Of a stretch of 64,000 nucleotides of DNA, positions 1 through 12,900 are shown one piece after another; the first letter of the stretch is position 1, and every line of letters begins with the position of its first letter. The notes beneath the pieces were generated by a model. The model did no database searches, was not told the origin of the DNA, and was given only the letters and a program-made list of their open reading frames with translations. The stretch is from Microcebus murinus (taxonomy: Eukaryota > Chordata > Mammalia > Primates > Cheirogaleidae): positions 14,695,537 to 14,759,536 of the forward strand of contig NC_134107.1 in the NCBI RefSeq assembly GCF_040939455.1, given 5' to 3'. The position numbers and the translations under genes were made by a program.

Positions 1-599
1 GTGCCCCAGAGAAGAGAGCCAGGAGCCCCGGAGCCCACCCCACTCTGCCTGCCAGCCGCCCCCTCCCCGCCCTCCTCTCCACCCTTCCCTTCTTAGTCAC
101 CTGTTGTCTGAGCGTGGGTTGGGGGCGGGGTTGCTATTTTGGGCTCCCTCCACCCCCCACTGAGCAGAGGAAAGAGCATCAGCAGAGGCCACCGGCTCCA
201 GCCCCAGCTCTCTCAAAACTAGGTCACGCTGGAGCCCGGGGTCTGTCACTGACCCGAGACTCGCGTGTCCCTGCCCCTGGTGGCTGCCACCTGTCACCCA
301 CAGCTCCCTGGCCTGAGCTCAGAATGCAGAATGGCTGACTCCTTCACCGGTTCCAAGCACGGGCCGTGGAGAGGGCCCTTGTCGTGTCCACCGCATTTCC
401 GAGGACAGACTTGCTCCCTGGGTGGCCGCGCACCGTGGTCACTAGGAAGCACACACGGGCTTGCGGGGGCCTCGGGCTCCCGTTCCACAGGAAGGATGCA
501 AAACCCCAGCAGCACCGCCTCCGGCCCAGGCTTCTCGTCGTTTGCTCAAACAGACGTAGGTATAAGGGGAGCTCTGAAAACAGATGTGGAGACGGACAC
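1..599. other. GC-rich single-copy stretch, no gene seen
   Basis: No conserved reading frame, splice-bounded exon or recognisable repeat was found here. Long open frames on both strands reflect high GC content. Confidence 0.5.
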
Positions 600-1000
600 C
601 GTTAATGGCTTTTTTAAAAACACCAAACTTTCTGAGGTATAACGTGCGTGCACACACACACACACACGCCTGAGCGCCCACACGCACGCACGCCATGTAG
701 CCACCGCCCCGCTCAGGAAAGACACGGGACATTTCCGTCCCCCTGCAGGCTCCCCAGGGCCTCTTCCCGTCCGTCTGCCTCCCACCAGGAGCGGAGCCGC
801 GTGCTGACCCCGTCGCTTCGGCCCGGTTCTTGCGCTGCACAGAGGGCGATGCGCTCTGGTCCCCTGGCTGTCGGGCGTCCCTGGGATTCATCCCTGTTTT
901 CCAGGGTAGCAGCAGCCGGGGCTTTTCATATTGCTGCGTTGTGTTCCGTTGTGTGGAAGCTGCCTTTTGCTTCGTGCTGACGATTTTCCTCTGAGCACCT
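600..1000 (-). mobile_element. Diverged L1M-type LINE 3' fragment with (CA)n
   Basis: Reading on the plus strand, 'ctgaggtataacgtgc', 'gtagccaccgcc', 'cgggacatttccgtccccc', 'gggattcatcc' and 'gttgtgttccgttgtgtgg' follow in the order found in the antisense 3' region of L1M elements (compare 12.3 and 32 kb). It is strongly diverged and unusually CpG-rich. A (CA)n tract sits at 651-667. Confidence 0.45.
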
Positions 1001-1333
1001 GAGGACCTGGACACTGGGCCTCCTCCAGGACCGTAGCGCGGAGCCTGGCGCGGAGGCTGGCCCGCGTTTGTCGGACGGGCGGGGGCGTCGCTGTTCGAAC
1101 CCCGTGGCTGCAGCCAGGGCTGGGTTCTAGCCTCGCAGTGCGTCGTCGCCGCATTCGTGGGCTGCCTCTCGGTCACGCTGGGATTCTCTTTCAAGGACCA
1201 AGTAGTTGCTCATGAAAACCTCTGGGCAGGGCCCGGAGGCCACAGTCCCTGCCTCCCCCTGCTCTGCCCAGGGCCCGTCCCCTCGGCTGTCAGCCCTTTG
1301 GCAGACCGCTCCCTTGTTACAGTCCCGGTTCTG
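1001..1333. other. No gene or repeat recognised
   Basis: GC-rich sequence between the L1M relic and the first Alu. Nothing supportable was seen. Confidence 0.5.
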
Positions 1334-1664
1334 GGCCGGGCGTGGTGGCTCACACCTGTAATCCTAGCTCTTTGGGAGGACAAGGCGGGCGGATTGCTCA
1401 AGGTCAGGAGTTCGAAACCAGCCTGAGCAAGAGCGAGACCCCGTCTCTACTATAAATAGAAAGAAATTAATTGGCCAACTAATATATATATAGAAAAAAT
1501 GAGCCGGGCATGGTGGCACATGCCTGTAGTCCCAGTTACTAGGGAGGCTGAGGCAGTAGGATCGCTGAGCCCAGGAGATTGAGGTTGCTGTGAGCTGGGC
1601 TGACGCCATGGCACTCACTCTAGCCTGGGCAACAAAGTGAGACTGTATCAAAAAAAAAAAAAAA
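1334..1664 (+). mobile_element. Lemur-type Alu, full length
   Basis: The dimeric Alu starts ggccgggcgtggtgg, has the A-rich linker with 'aattggccaactaatatata', and ends in an A14 tail. Flanks tcccggttctg (before) and tcctggttctg (after the tail) form a near-perfect target-site duplication. The linker insertion is typical of strepsirrhine Alus. Confidence 0.93.
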
Positions 1665-4566
1665 TCCTGGTTCTGGGGCTGCCGGAGCCTCTGGTGGGGC
1701 CCCCTTTCCTCCCTGGGGGAAGGAGTGGAGACATTCCTCCATCAAGTAACCCGAGGCGATGAAGTGCCCAGGCCAGAGTGCAGAGTGCGGAGACTCGGTC
1801 CCAGAGCCTCGCTGTGTGACCGTGGCCACACCACTGCCCTCTCTGGGCCTTGCTGCCCTCATCTGAGCAGAAAGCCTGGCTTTGTCTCATCTCGGGCTCT
1901 CTCGGGGCTTGTGTTCACCGTTGCTGTGGGAGCGGGTGGGACGGGACCAGAGGGTGACGTTCCAGGGCGTCCTTCTGCTGTGGGCTGTTGGGACGGGCCG
2001 AGGGTCCCTGGGCCGCCATGCCAGCGTCACCTCGCCACGGAAAGCTGTTGCCCGGCGCGCTGCAGATAAGCCTCCTCCCCGGCTCTGCCCTGGCCCCGTC
2101 TTTGATGGCGACATGTGAAAGGAGGAAGCGGCCAGCTCTTGAGTGAAGCTGTATCGAAATGAATCCATCAAGGCAACGGGACCTTGATTGCTCTTCTGTT
2201 CCGTGGTTGCTGTTTCCTGCGTGGAAACGCGAAAGGTGACAGGTGGCTTTCGCCAGAAGACAGAGTGGGGCGGGCGAGGCGCACACAGGGGAGGGCCACA
2301 GGAGGCAGCTGGATCCTCCGCCTCGTGCCCAGGGTGGACCCCAGTGTGAAGGGGCCGAGGTCTGGATGTCCTGTCCACTATTTGTAACCAATTCTCGGCC
2401 CACGGGATCAGCATTCCTGCGCCCCTGACAGTCGTCACTAATCAACGATGGCCTTGGTTTCGGCCGGGTTCAGACGCAGCTCGGAGTCACGCTCGGCATA
2501 ACCGGGTTTGGCGCCAGCAGACCCGGGCACGGACTGAAACCTGTTTGTTATCTCTGGCCCACACACAGATCCGCAGAGGACGAAAGCTCGGAAACGTTGC
2601 ACGTCGGTGGAGCCTTTTAGCTTTTATCCGGGTTTTTGGCTCAACTTAATCTAGGTGCCTACTAGGTGGACTTTGAGAGCTCAGGAAAGGCATGGCTTGG
2701 GGGGCCCTTTTAAACACAGGAAATAGGGGATCTCTCTGAATAGCACCTCCGTGTGGGTTTTTGGAGCCTGAAAGGGTCTTGGGGCAGCGTCAGAGCGGAG
2801 GAACTTGGTGGGGGGAGAGGAAAGATGGGCGACTTGACCTTCTTGCCTGACTTCACTTTTGGGGCCCAGCCCTGGATTCTAACACAGACGGGCATCGACG
2901 ATGGCAGCACAACAGCAACGAGGCTGCCCGAGTCTGTAGCCACTCTGCAGCGCACGACGTGCCCTCGCAAGCATCGCCTTCCTTAACCCGCCCCCGAGAC
3001 GTGCCGTCACCCGCTCTGCAGAGACGGCAAGACGGCCCCGGAGGAGCACGGCCAGGTGGGCGGCGGCACACGCCCCACCGTGCGCAGGGGTGACCTCTCC
3101 TCGGCCGTGTGACATGCCCTCATCCGTCTCCCAGCTCTCGAATCCCTTTCCTACTTCTCACCTGACCCGGGCGACAGCGAGGCAGGGGGTGCCCCAGTGA
3201 AGGGAGGAAGCCCCCCAAGAACCCTCCAAGTGAGTTCTTGGCTTCATGCGGGAATGAATTCCAGAGCGAGCCAGCCAGCGACAGAAAGCGCATCGAGAGA
3301 GGCGGACAGCAGAGCCTCTCCCCAGAGCAGGGCCTTTCCTGAGCAGGAGGGGGACCCCTTATGGGGAATGGTGACCGTTTTTAAATGTTCAAAGGCCCCA
3401 TTAGGAACAGCCGTATGTGACTGGCATTTTCTTGGGGTCAGGCCATACAGGTTAATCATACACTGCTGTCGCGGAAAGGCGAGCACAGTTTGTAGGGCGT
3501 CTGGCTGAGTGATTGGTCTTCAGGGGGTCCCAGCGGCTTGTTGGCGACTTCCTCGTTCGGGGAGGTCGGGGTCCCGTATGGCCAAGTGGCCGTGCTCGGG
3601 CTCTCTCGACCTTCTTTCCTGCCTGACCCCGGCACTGTCAGCGTGTCTGTACCTGCTGTTCCGGAGTCCAGCGTGCTAGTGGCACGCTGCAAACGGAGCC
3701 ATGACCTGTCTTTCCCACGGCTCGGCCCCGTGTCCCCCACTGGGGGAAGCTCCTGGCGGGACGTGACCCTCGGCGATTCAGACAGTGCGCCGCGGTGCGG
3801 GGCGGCTTCGAGTTGAAAGCGTGGCGTGCGGGAGGGTACGTGAGGTGGTTGAGCACGTTGCCGACCTGGCCACTGTTTCTGAAGCCTCTGCAACTGGTTC
3901 AGTGTCACACTGATGGGATCAACACAGGAAATGCCACACGGCGTTCGAGTTAGCTCCCGAGAGCATCTTCCTTCCTTTTTCCCCTTGGCCCTCGGTGAGG
4001 TGTTGTGGCAGGTCCCTGGGGACCCCAGGCTCCCACGTGGGGTCTGCTTGCTTAGTGGCAGCTTCCACCCTGAGCCCAGGGAGAACTCGGGCAAGGAGGC
4101 CCTGGAAAATCAGCCCCTGGAAGTTCGTCTGGGGTACGCTGATGCTGTGCGGACGGTACTTATCTCCTCATCTCCCTCCCTCCCTCCTCCCCCCTGTATG
4201 TGCCCCCTCCCGTCCCTCTTCCGTAGAGCTGCTGGAGTGGTCTCTGTGCAGTGGAGTTTGGTCACATGATCCTTGCCCTCCCCGCACTTCAAGCCCTTGA
4301 GCCCAAGCTCTTCAGCTCTCTGCCCACCCCACCCCTCACCCCTCACCCCGGCAGGCCGCGTCTGTGAACTAACTGGGCCAACAGAGGAGACATCGGGGAG
4401 CGGTGGGGGCTGCAGTGAACTGGGGTGTGGGGCTACACCCCACCTAAAGAGAATTACCCCAACTCTGATTGCTGTCATGGAAAGATAATGGCTTTCATAT
4501 CCCCAGATCCTGGTTGTCCAATACACCCTTGGAAATCTGGGGTTTTAGGTGAAATCTGCCAATTTT
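1665..4566. other. 2.9 kb without a recognised gene; MIR remnants
   Basis: Mostly single-copy sequence. A MIR-like core in plus orientation is visible at about 1780-1870 (tgtgtgaccgtggcc, ctctctgggcc, ctcatctg). A weaker MIR-like stretch lies near 2975-3080. Open frames up to 212 codons occur but none shows family similarity, splice context or codon bias. Confidence 0.5.
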
Positions 4567-4917
4567 CAAATGTTATTTATTTATTTTGAGACAGAGTCTC
4601 ACTTTGTTGCCCAGGCTAGAGTGATTGCCATGGCGTCAGCCTAGCTCACAGCAACCTCAAACTCCTGGGCTCAAGTAATCCTCCTGCCTCAGCCTCCCGA
4701 GTAGCTGGGACTACAGGCATGCGCCACCATGCCCCGCTAATTTTTTCTGTATATATTAGTTGGCCAATTAATTTCTTTCTATTTATAGTAGAGACAGGGT
4801 CTCACTCTTGCTCAGGCTGGTTTCGAACTCTGGACCTCGAGCAATCCTCCCGCCTCGGCCTCCCAGAGAGCTAGGATTACAGGTGTGAGCCACCGGGCCT
4901 GGCCCAAATGTTGTTTA
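4567..4917 (-). mobile_element. Lemur-type Alu, full length, minus strand
   Basis: The T-rich head (ttatttattttgagacagag) and the end gccaccgggcctggcc mark a full antisense Alu with 'atattagttggccaattaat' in the linker. Flanks caaatgttatttat and caaatgttgtttat form the target-site duplication. Confidence 0.93.
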
Positions 4918-5117
4918 TACTAGAATAAAAAAAAACCAGAACAGCACCATGTGGGTCACCGACAAAGCTGGTCACGGGCCACACCCCCGCATGTGGCCAC
5001 TGTGCCCCACGCGCCACGCTCCCCAGCGCTGGCGACTCTCCGTGAGTGCCGGTCCCTTTCCTCCTGGGACTTCCCCGTCCTGATCCCTACGCTGCCGCTG
5101 GCAGGTCAGCCTGTCCC

Positions 5118-5291
5118 CGTGCTGTGCTCACGTCAGCTGTGTGACGTTGGGCCAGTTACTTACCATCTCAGTGCCCCAGTTCCCTCCTCTGCAGAGTGGA
5201 AATGGTAATGGCACCCGGCTCAAGGGCGACTGGGAAAGTTACATGGGTCAATGTGTGTAAAGCGTCAGAAAGTGCTTGGCGTGTTGTAGGG
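5118..5291 (+). repeat. MIR SINE
   Basis: Contains the MIR core order: agctgtgtgacgttgggcc, gttacttaccatctcagtg, tctgcagagtggaaatgg, then agtgcttggcgtgttg. Confidence 0.7.
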
Positions 5292-7250
5292 CCGAGCCAG
5301 AGCTCACCGACATCCTCAATGTCCTCATGATTGTGATTGCCGTCCTTCTAGTCCTGGCTGCCGCCTCCTCTGGGAAGCCTGCCTAGACTTCTTGAGAACA
5401 GGCTGTCCCCACCCTAACTTTGCAGCACCCTGTGCACACGCCATCCTCATGCACACGCCAGCCATCCTCACACCTGTCTCTCTATGTCCATTGTCTGTTG
5501 CCTTCTCGGTCCCCCCTGGGCTGTGGGCACTTGAGCAGACAAAGTGTGGGTTTCTTTCCATGCACGACGCCTAACAAACACTGGTCCGGGAAGGGGCCTC
5601 CTTAGAAGCTTCCTGAGTGGATGGACTTTGAATGAACGGTGGCTTGGAAGCCTGAACCCACTTGATATCTCAATCCAGATCTTATTTTTACCACTGGGAC
5701 CAAGGATGTGCTTCTTCTAGAAGCACAAGAGGGTGGGCTTGTCTGGCCCCACCGTGGGTGACATCATCCTTCCCAGCAGTCCCCCTCCCCGAGGGAAAGC
5801 AAGGACACAGGAAGTGAAATTGACAGTTGCCTGTCAGGTGTGAATGAAAAGGACCAAGCCTCCCCCAACCTCCCCCACCCCACCCCAGTCCCTGGGTCTG
5901 GGGGTGCGTGAGTCACTGTGTTTTACCAAGATTTTTTGGATGCATCTTTCTGTTTCAAAAGCACGAAGCATTATTACTATGGGCTGAGAACCTGGAGTGC
6001 CAAATGACTGTGTCCCAAACAGGATGGCGCGGTCTGTGTCTGGTAAAGTACCTGGGAGTTTTCTCTGCTCCAAGTGACGGTGGCGGCTGAGCTGTGTGGC
6101 CTTACAGTGATGTTATGGTCCCATACAGTATCGATCCGGAACCTCTGAGCCCTGACTAATCCTTCTGCCCTTGAGCTGGTGTTTGAAAGAAGAAGAATAA
6201 AAAAAAAACACAAAACCCTCTGTGGTCGCAACCGAGATGTAACGATAGACTTTGAGCCCCGAGAGTCGCACCCAGCCCACTCCGGCACGTTTTGGGGATG
6301 CAGTGAAACTGAACCGGGCTGCCTGTCGTCATAAGAGAACCGAGCGAGTGGGGTAAGAAGTTGAGATCAGCACGAGTTCTGTTTCTCGGGCCTTGTACAA
6401 ACAGGCACTTGCCGGAAGCTGCCTCGGCGGGAGCAAGGGGGAGCTCCGCGGGGGCCCCGTCGGGTCTTGCTGGGAATGTTGGAGGTATCTTTCCATTTTC
6501 TCATTTTCCGTTACTCTTACGTGGTTATGACCTGGGACTTTTTGTGTGTGGGGTCCTGGCGGAATGTTTGTGATATTCGGGAGTTCTGGTGGGAGTCGGG
6601 TGGGGGGCGGGTAGGGTGAACCTGAAACTTACCCCAGATTTGCGTTCCATTCATCGGTACCGATTACTCACATCTTTTAACATTTGCTCAGAAGATGCCT
6701 GGCGTGGCGGAAAGGATATGGGATTTGGAGTCAACTGGGCCTGGTCTTTCCTGGACAACTTGGTTGGACAAGTTCCTCTACCTCTCTGAGCTCCGTTTCT
6801 GCATCTTCAATAATGGAATAATGCATTTGTAATATAGGATTTGGGGGAAAGAAGTAAAGGGACCACGTGCAGACAGGTCCAGGAAGGTTGACCACGAAGC
6901 TGGAGGGGTCAGTTCCAGGGCCCCTCACCTGCACGGCCCTTCCAGGGCCCTTGATCTAATGCTATTTGTGTACTATTCATACATTCTTTTTAAAGAGGGC
7001 CCCCAGATTGTATAGGCTTCAGGCTCAACAGAACCCAGACTCATCCTGATCATGTATATTGAACAAAGGACTGGCTCTGTCGCCTAAGTGTTAGAATCTT
7101 GGCTTGTTAGAATCTCTTGACAGGGTCCAGCTGTTGGCATACTGTGTTCGTTTGTCTCGTATGTAGCTGCTATGAAGAGTGTTACATTCACTTATCACCC
7201 CAAATAGGAATCACACCATCAGGGCCAGCCACCCTGTGTAGGTAAATTAG
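5292..7250. other. 2 kb without a recognised gene; weak MIR
   Basis: An L2-like stretch may lie at about 5340-5560. A diverged MIR in plus orientation is suggested at about 6695-6830 (gatttggagtcaactgggcc, caagttcctctacctctctg). The rest is single-copy with no exon candidate. Confidence 0.45.
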
Positions 7251-7271
7251 TCCTTACTAGAAAAGAAAAGG

Positions 7272-7600
<329 letters not shown>

Positions 7601-7601
7601 A

Positions 7602-7685
<84 letters not shown>

Positions 7686-7700
7686 AAAGAAAAGAAAAGG
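7601..7700 (+). repeat. (GAAA)n microsatellite grown from an Alu tail
   Basis: About 20 near-perfect AAAG units continue directly from the A tail of the preceding Alu and end in AAAAG units. The antisense strand reads as a spurious open frame of repeating FLS residues. Confidence 0.95.
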
Positions 7701-7872
7701 TCCAATGTGATCTTCATTTGAATTAGCTTCAGTGGCAGAGACAGGAGTAGGTGTGAAGGGCTTGGTCCTAGTTGAGGAACGACCAGCTGACATGGCAGGT
7801 AACACATGTATTTGCCGCTGTGGGATCTCACATCAACGGACAGGATGGGAACTCAAGAGGTGGGCAGGGCAG

Positions 7873-8035
7873 GGGTCATCGTTGTCCCCTTTTAGCAGGT
7901 GCACACATAGACCCAGAAGGGTCAAGGAGCACATTCGAGCTTGTACCTCCACTAAGGGCACAGCCAGGATTCAAACCCAAATCATCAAAACTCTAAATTC
8001 AGTGCCCTTTAACCGACACCACGTTGCTTCTCCAA
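7873..8035 (-). repeat. MIR SINE
   Basis: The antisense MIR order is visible: ccttttagcaggtg, agggcacagccaggattcaaa, then ccctttaaccgacacc. Confidence 0.6.
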
Positions 8036-8936
8036 GAAGCTGCAGGCAAGAAAGACGGCAGGGTGGAGTTGCTGACAGCATTTGTTCCTTATGGAGAGTG
8101 ACCCCATTTTAACTGTACCCGCCGTGGGTTGACGGGAGCGGAAGTGAGCGGTAGGGGCTGTGCTCTCCCCGTGCAGCCCGGAGCACGCTGGTCTCCCGGG
8201 TTCACGGAAGAGGAACTGAGGCTCCTCACCTCTCCCGCTCTCCCTCTCCCTTGTCAGGTTCAAGGTTAACCTGAGGAGGTTGGCAATGCTTCAACTTATG
8301 GAAAACGAAACGCCCACTGGAGGCGTGATGACCCTTTGATTCCGTGACTCTATTTTTCCTGGTTGACTGTTGAATCGAGCATGTGGTGTTGCGTTGTGAT
8401 TCATGTTAAATATTACCCATCTAACGGGCAATGTTAGATGTTAGCTTCAACTACTCCACTCGTATGTCTTCAGCTGAGTTAGGTATCAGTGCTAGGAAGA
8501 CTGCTAGAACTCTAGGACTTCAAGGGGGCTTTGGGGTGCACTCAGGACCCTGTGTGTGGGGGTGTCAGGCAGGTGACTGTACCCCGTGTGTCAGGCCAGG
8601 CGTCTACTGACAGGGAGCGGCAGGGCTGTAGCATTCAAATCCAAAAACTTCAGTCTCCTCTGTGCTGACCAGATGAAACTTTTCGTCTGAGAAGGTTTGA
8701 CCCTGTGTGGTCAGTTCGCAACTTGAGTGTGGCCAAACTCCTTTCATTACATCCCCAGGAAAACCGAGGTCCTGCATAGCAAAGTAACCTGCCCAAGGTC
8801 AAGTTAGACCATGGATGAGTTCATGAGTCTCAGTGTTGTTTGTCATTGTAAATTAAGAAACAAAGCATCTACATTTGGATATAAGGTTTTATAATTTAGT
8901 GTGGTCACACGAATTATTGTAGTGAGTCTTCATAAT
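8036..8936. other. 0.9 kb without a recognised gene
   Basis: Single-copy sequence with a short MIR-like remnant near 8750-8820 (accgaggtcctg, gtaacctgcccaaggtcaag). No exon candidate seen. Confidence 0.45.
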
Positions 8937-8940
8937 ATTC

Positions 8941-9285
<345 letters not shown>

Positions 9286-9604
9286 AACATGAAAAGATTA
9301 AGCTTCAGAGAGTTTAGCCAACTTCAACTCCACGTTAGGTGACCTTACATCCTAGTTGCTTGAGATGGTGCCAACTCACTGGTTGTCCCACCGGGATTGT
9401 TAATTGCCCCCTTTAGTAACTCCCAAAGTGTTCTGGCTCGGGGGATGAATCACAGGTCATTCTAGCTGGAAGGTTCCTGTGGTCTCGGGCCCCAGCCGTT
9501 TTCCCTGGCCTCTGGAGGCAACAGAGCTAGTGCATGCTGTGCAGCTCTGACTCCTGATCTCTGCTCTGTCCTCTTGCGTCTCCTTGTGAGAAGAACAGCA
9601 GGGC

Positions 9605-9825
9605 TGAGCAGTGTGGCCATTAGATGTCTGCCTGACCTGCGTTCGAATCCTGGCCCTGCCTCTTACCTGCCTGAGTTACTTAACCTCTCTGAGCCTCAGT
9701 TTCCTTGCCTGTAAAATGGGTGTAATAGCATCAGCTACTCCATAGCCTGGGTGTGAGGAGTAACAGAGAGAATACTGGAAGCCACCTAGCACACAGCTTG
9801 CACTGACGTCATTGTTATGGTTAAT
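9605..9825 (+). repeat. MIR SINE, near full length
   Basis: Clear MIR order: gcgttcgaatcctggccctg, gagttacttaacctctctga, ctgtaaaatgggtgtaat, then ccacctagcacacagc. Confidence 0.85.
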
Positions 9826-11884
9826 AGCAAGGGGCCGATGATGAGTTTTTGGACTTGGTTAACCTTGGGCCCCTGTGGGGAAGTGTCCCATCCTAACACG
9901 TCTGAGGCGACTCGAAGCCAGCACCATCACTCACTGCTCCCGAGGAGAAATAATGGCCTGACTAGCTCCGGGCGGGACGCCAGGCACTGGCCCGTGAGCT
10001 CAGCAGTGTCGGTGCTGCGTGGCTGGGGCCTGTGGAGTTCGTAGCGTGGGAGGGTGGCAGGTGGGCTGAGGTGCACTTTGGGGTCCAGCTAAGACCTGTT
10101 TTCCCAGGAACTGCTGTGGCTGTCGAGGGGGCTGGGGACGAGGAGGGTGAGCAGGGAGGCTGGCCAGGCCTCAGGGCGGCTGGGCGTCCTCCAGGGAACC
10201 CAGGGAAAAGCACCCAGACTGTGGCCAGGCTGTGGCTCCACCACAGAGGAGCCCGAAGTCCAGCCTGGCTCTCCAGGGCGCAGCTGTCCTGGCCCGTTTA
10301 CAGGACGGAGGCTGAACACAGAACACAAAACACAAACGCAGAACACAAAGAAAAATGCAGACTTACAGACGGTTGACTAGAGTAATAATACACTGGGTCA
10401 GTTTTATTTTTATACTCTAAAAATTTAAAGTTAGTTCCTTGTACGTAACCACCCAGGCGTGGCAGCGATAGCCATAAATTCCGGAATGGGTAGCCTTAGG
10501 GAAGCAGATACCCCTACTCAGAATCTCAAGGTGGTTGCTCTAGGCGCTAGGCATAGATCACGGACCGAGATTAGCAAGGATGGGCAAGGTGAGCCACAGG
10601 GGGCATTTCTCATCCCCAGCTTCTCTTAGGGTTACCCCCTAAGATCTTCGGCTGAAACTCGGAGGCTGTGCCTGGCTTAGGTCGCCCCTCCCTTGAGGGG
10701 TTTTACCCGTCATTGACTAACCAGCCATCTCATGGGATGTACACAGCAATCACAGGAACAGTGTGTTTATTGTGTGGCCTCCAGACCCCCAATGCCGTGG
10801 GGCGGGGTAGCTCTTGCTTACTTGCAACTCAGGTCCTTTGTTATGCCTCTAGGCAACACCTTGTTTATCATAAGGACCTTGTCTGGAACAGATTACTTTC
10901 ACACGCTCTGGGCAGAACACGTACATTACTCACTAACTTTAATTCTTTAAACTAGGAAAATATATGTCAGTCCCCTACACGCAGCAGCTCAGCCTCGCCT
11001 GCTCTTTGGAGTCCCCTTCATTTCGCTTAAACTAAAAAATCCCTTTGCCCAAGCGGCAGCCCTGGCTGACTAAGGGATGATTCTGGGGTGGGCGCGGACT
11101 TCAGGACTTCCTGCTGCTGCCCAGGCGGCGCCCGGGTTCCAGGCAGTGCGCCAGAGCTCGGAGCTCACGCTGGGCCCCACCATCACTTGCAGACCCATTT
11201 GTTGCCGTGACTACTACTTATTGCGAGCAAATGGGGTATTGCTGGAAAAGCACCTGGTGAGCCACTGGGGCCCTGCAGGCATACGGTCATGCCATCAGTC
11301 CATCGGGGCACCTTAGGGCAGCAGTCTGCCGACAGATGAGTGTCACCAGGCGGCCCCCGGCTTGGTGTTTACTCTGGCAGAGCCCCGTTCCCTCCCTCCC
11401 GCTCCCTCATTTATCCTCCTCCCAACAGATCTCCTTTGGGCACCTGTACTTGGGCTTTGGCGTAAATAGACCAGGTTTGACTCCTGCTTGTGACCCGGAG
11501 CATGCGTTCCAGCGCTCCGAGCCTCAGTCTCTGTGGCTGTGGAGCAGAGACAATTCAGGGACGGGGTTATCAGCTTACTTTGTGCCCAGCGGGGCTCCAG
11601 GCTGCTCCTCCCTCGTCTCCCCCGATCCCAGAGCCGGCCCCCTCCCCTCGCCCATCGTGGCCCGTGTTTGGCCAACAGGAAGCAGCTCTGGGATGGGCAG
11701 AGCCCCGCTCTGGGCTCGTGTGGCCGATAGGAAGAGGTTCAGAACAAACGACCGAATCTCACCCGAAGCCCGGGACTGGCAAATGGCACGAGCCGCAGTG
11801 GGGACATTGTGATGAACAGATAGTGTCTCCAGCTCTGCTCTTGGCTGTGGGGGCTTTCTCTGAGCTGCTGGGACCGGAGTAGTG
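9826..11884. other. 2 kb without a recognised gene; possible retroelement remnant
   Basis: An A/C-rich stretch (about 10313-10355, repeated aacacaaa) is followed by a 0.6-kb segment (about 10356-10979). Read on the minus strand, that segment has AATAAA motifs near both its middle and its end, loosely recalling an LTR. No boundaries can be proven. A weak MIR may lie at 11440-11560. No coding gene seen. Confidence 0.35.
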
Positions 11885-12130
11885 AGGATGAGGATGATAG
11901 TAAGAGCTACTGATTACCGAGCACATGGCCACAGGCCAGGCGAGTACCAGCGACTCTCTCGTGTATTAATTAACACGTTTAATCTCCACATCAGCCCCGT
12001 GAGGCTGAGACTGTTTCTGTCTCTGTTGTAGAGGCGAGGGGGCGAGGCCCAGAGACATGGGGACTTGCCCCTGGTCCCAGCTGGGGGGTTCTGGGGTCCC
12101 ATGCTTGCTGACTCCGGGCCTGGGAGCTTG
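11885..12130 (-). repeat. MIR SINE, long copy
   Basis: Antisense MIR order: gctactgattaccgagcaca, attaacacgtttaatctcc, gcccagagacatggggactt, then a degraded distal end. Confidence 0.7.
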
Positions 12131-12284
12131 GTCGCAGCCACTCTCTGCTGTAGCCTCACTAAGATATTTAGTCTCCTTAGATGGGCCTCTCTGTAAGCAC
12201 ATTACCGTTCTCAAAATGCTTTCCTATATGGGATCTGAACTGATCCTTACAACAAACGCTATTTGCCAGGTACTTTTTAAAAAA

Positions 12285-12830
12285 CAGCTTTATTGAGGTA
12301 TTGGTTACATACTATAAAATTCATCTTTCTTTTTGAGAAGAGGTCTTGCTTTATTGCCCAGCTGGACTCAAACTACTGGGCTCAATCAGTCCTCCCACCT
12401 TAGCTTCTCAAGCAGCTGGGACCACAGGTGAATTCACTTGTCTTAGTTGTACAACTGAATGATTTTTAGTAAACGTACAAAGCTGTGCAACTGCAATCCA
12501 ACACCCCAAAAAGATTCCTTGGCACCCACCGTCTGTGGTCACTCTCCACCCCTGCCCCAGCCCTAGGCAGCCACCAACCTGTTTTCTGTCTTTGTAATGT
12601 CACCTTTTCTGGACATTTCTTATAAATGAAATCATGCAATGTGTGGTCTTTTGTGCTGGGCTTCTCTTACTTAGCGTGATGTTTTTGAGGTTCATTCATG
12701 TCGTAGCAGGTGCTAGTGTGAGTTCTTTTTTCTGGCTGGGTAGCATTTCATTGTATGGACACATCACTTTTTGTTTATCCCATTGATGGGCATTTGGGTT
12801 GTTTTTGGTTTTGCCACCAGGTTCTCTTGC
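12285..12830 (-). mobile_element. L1M-type LINE 3' end, minus strand
   Basis: The antisense 3' region of an old L1 is recognisable: cagctttattgaggtattgg, gtgcaactgcaatcc, ccctaggcagccaccaacct, atttcttataaatgaaatca, gtttttgaggttcattcatg, tagcatttcattgtatgg and ttgatgggcatttgggttg. Confidence 0.8.
12325..12430 (-). mobile_element. Truncated old Alu monomer inside the L1M fragment
   Basis: Between L1-like segments lies an Alu left-arm-like stretch: ttgctttattgcccagctgg, caaactactgggctcaatca, agcagctgggaccacagg. It lacks the rest of a dimer, so it is a monomer or a fragment. Confidence 0.7.
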
Positions 12831-12900
12831 TGCTGTTGTGCCATTTTATAGTTGAAGAAACTGAGTCCTGAGGATTATTACTGTCCTCATGTTACAGCTG

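Larger units (their letters stand above)
12230..12900 (-). repeat. MIR split by an L1M insertion
   Basis: A MIR-like left half (about 12233-12270, gatccttacaacaaacgcta) and right half (about 12840-12900, ccattttatagttgaagaaa then ctgag) flank the L1M fragment. Together they read as one antisense MIR. Confidence 0.5.

Noticed and set aside
442..1194. 250-codon minus-strand frame
   Set aside because: It crosses an L1M relic and a CA repeat and shows no protein similarity.
10356..10979. Possible third LTR on the minus strand
   Set aside because: AATAAA motifs and AT-rich ends were seen, but no convincing TG...CA borders or target duplication, so it is only mentioned as a possibility.
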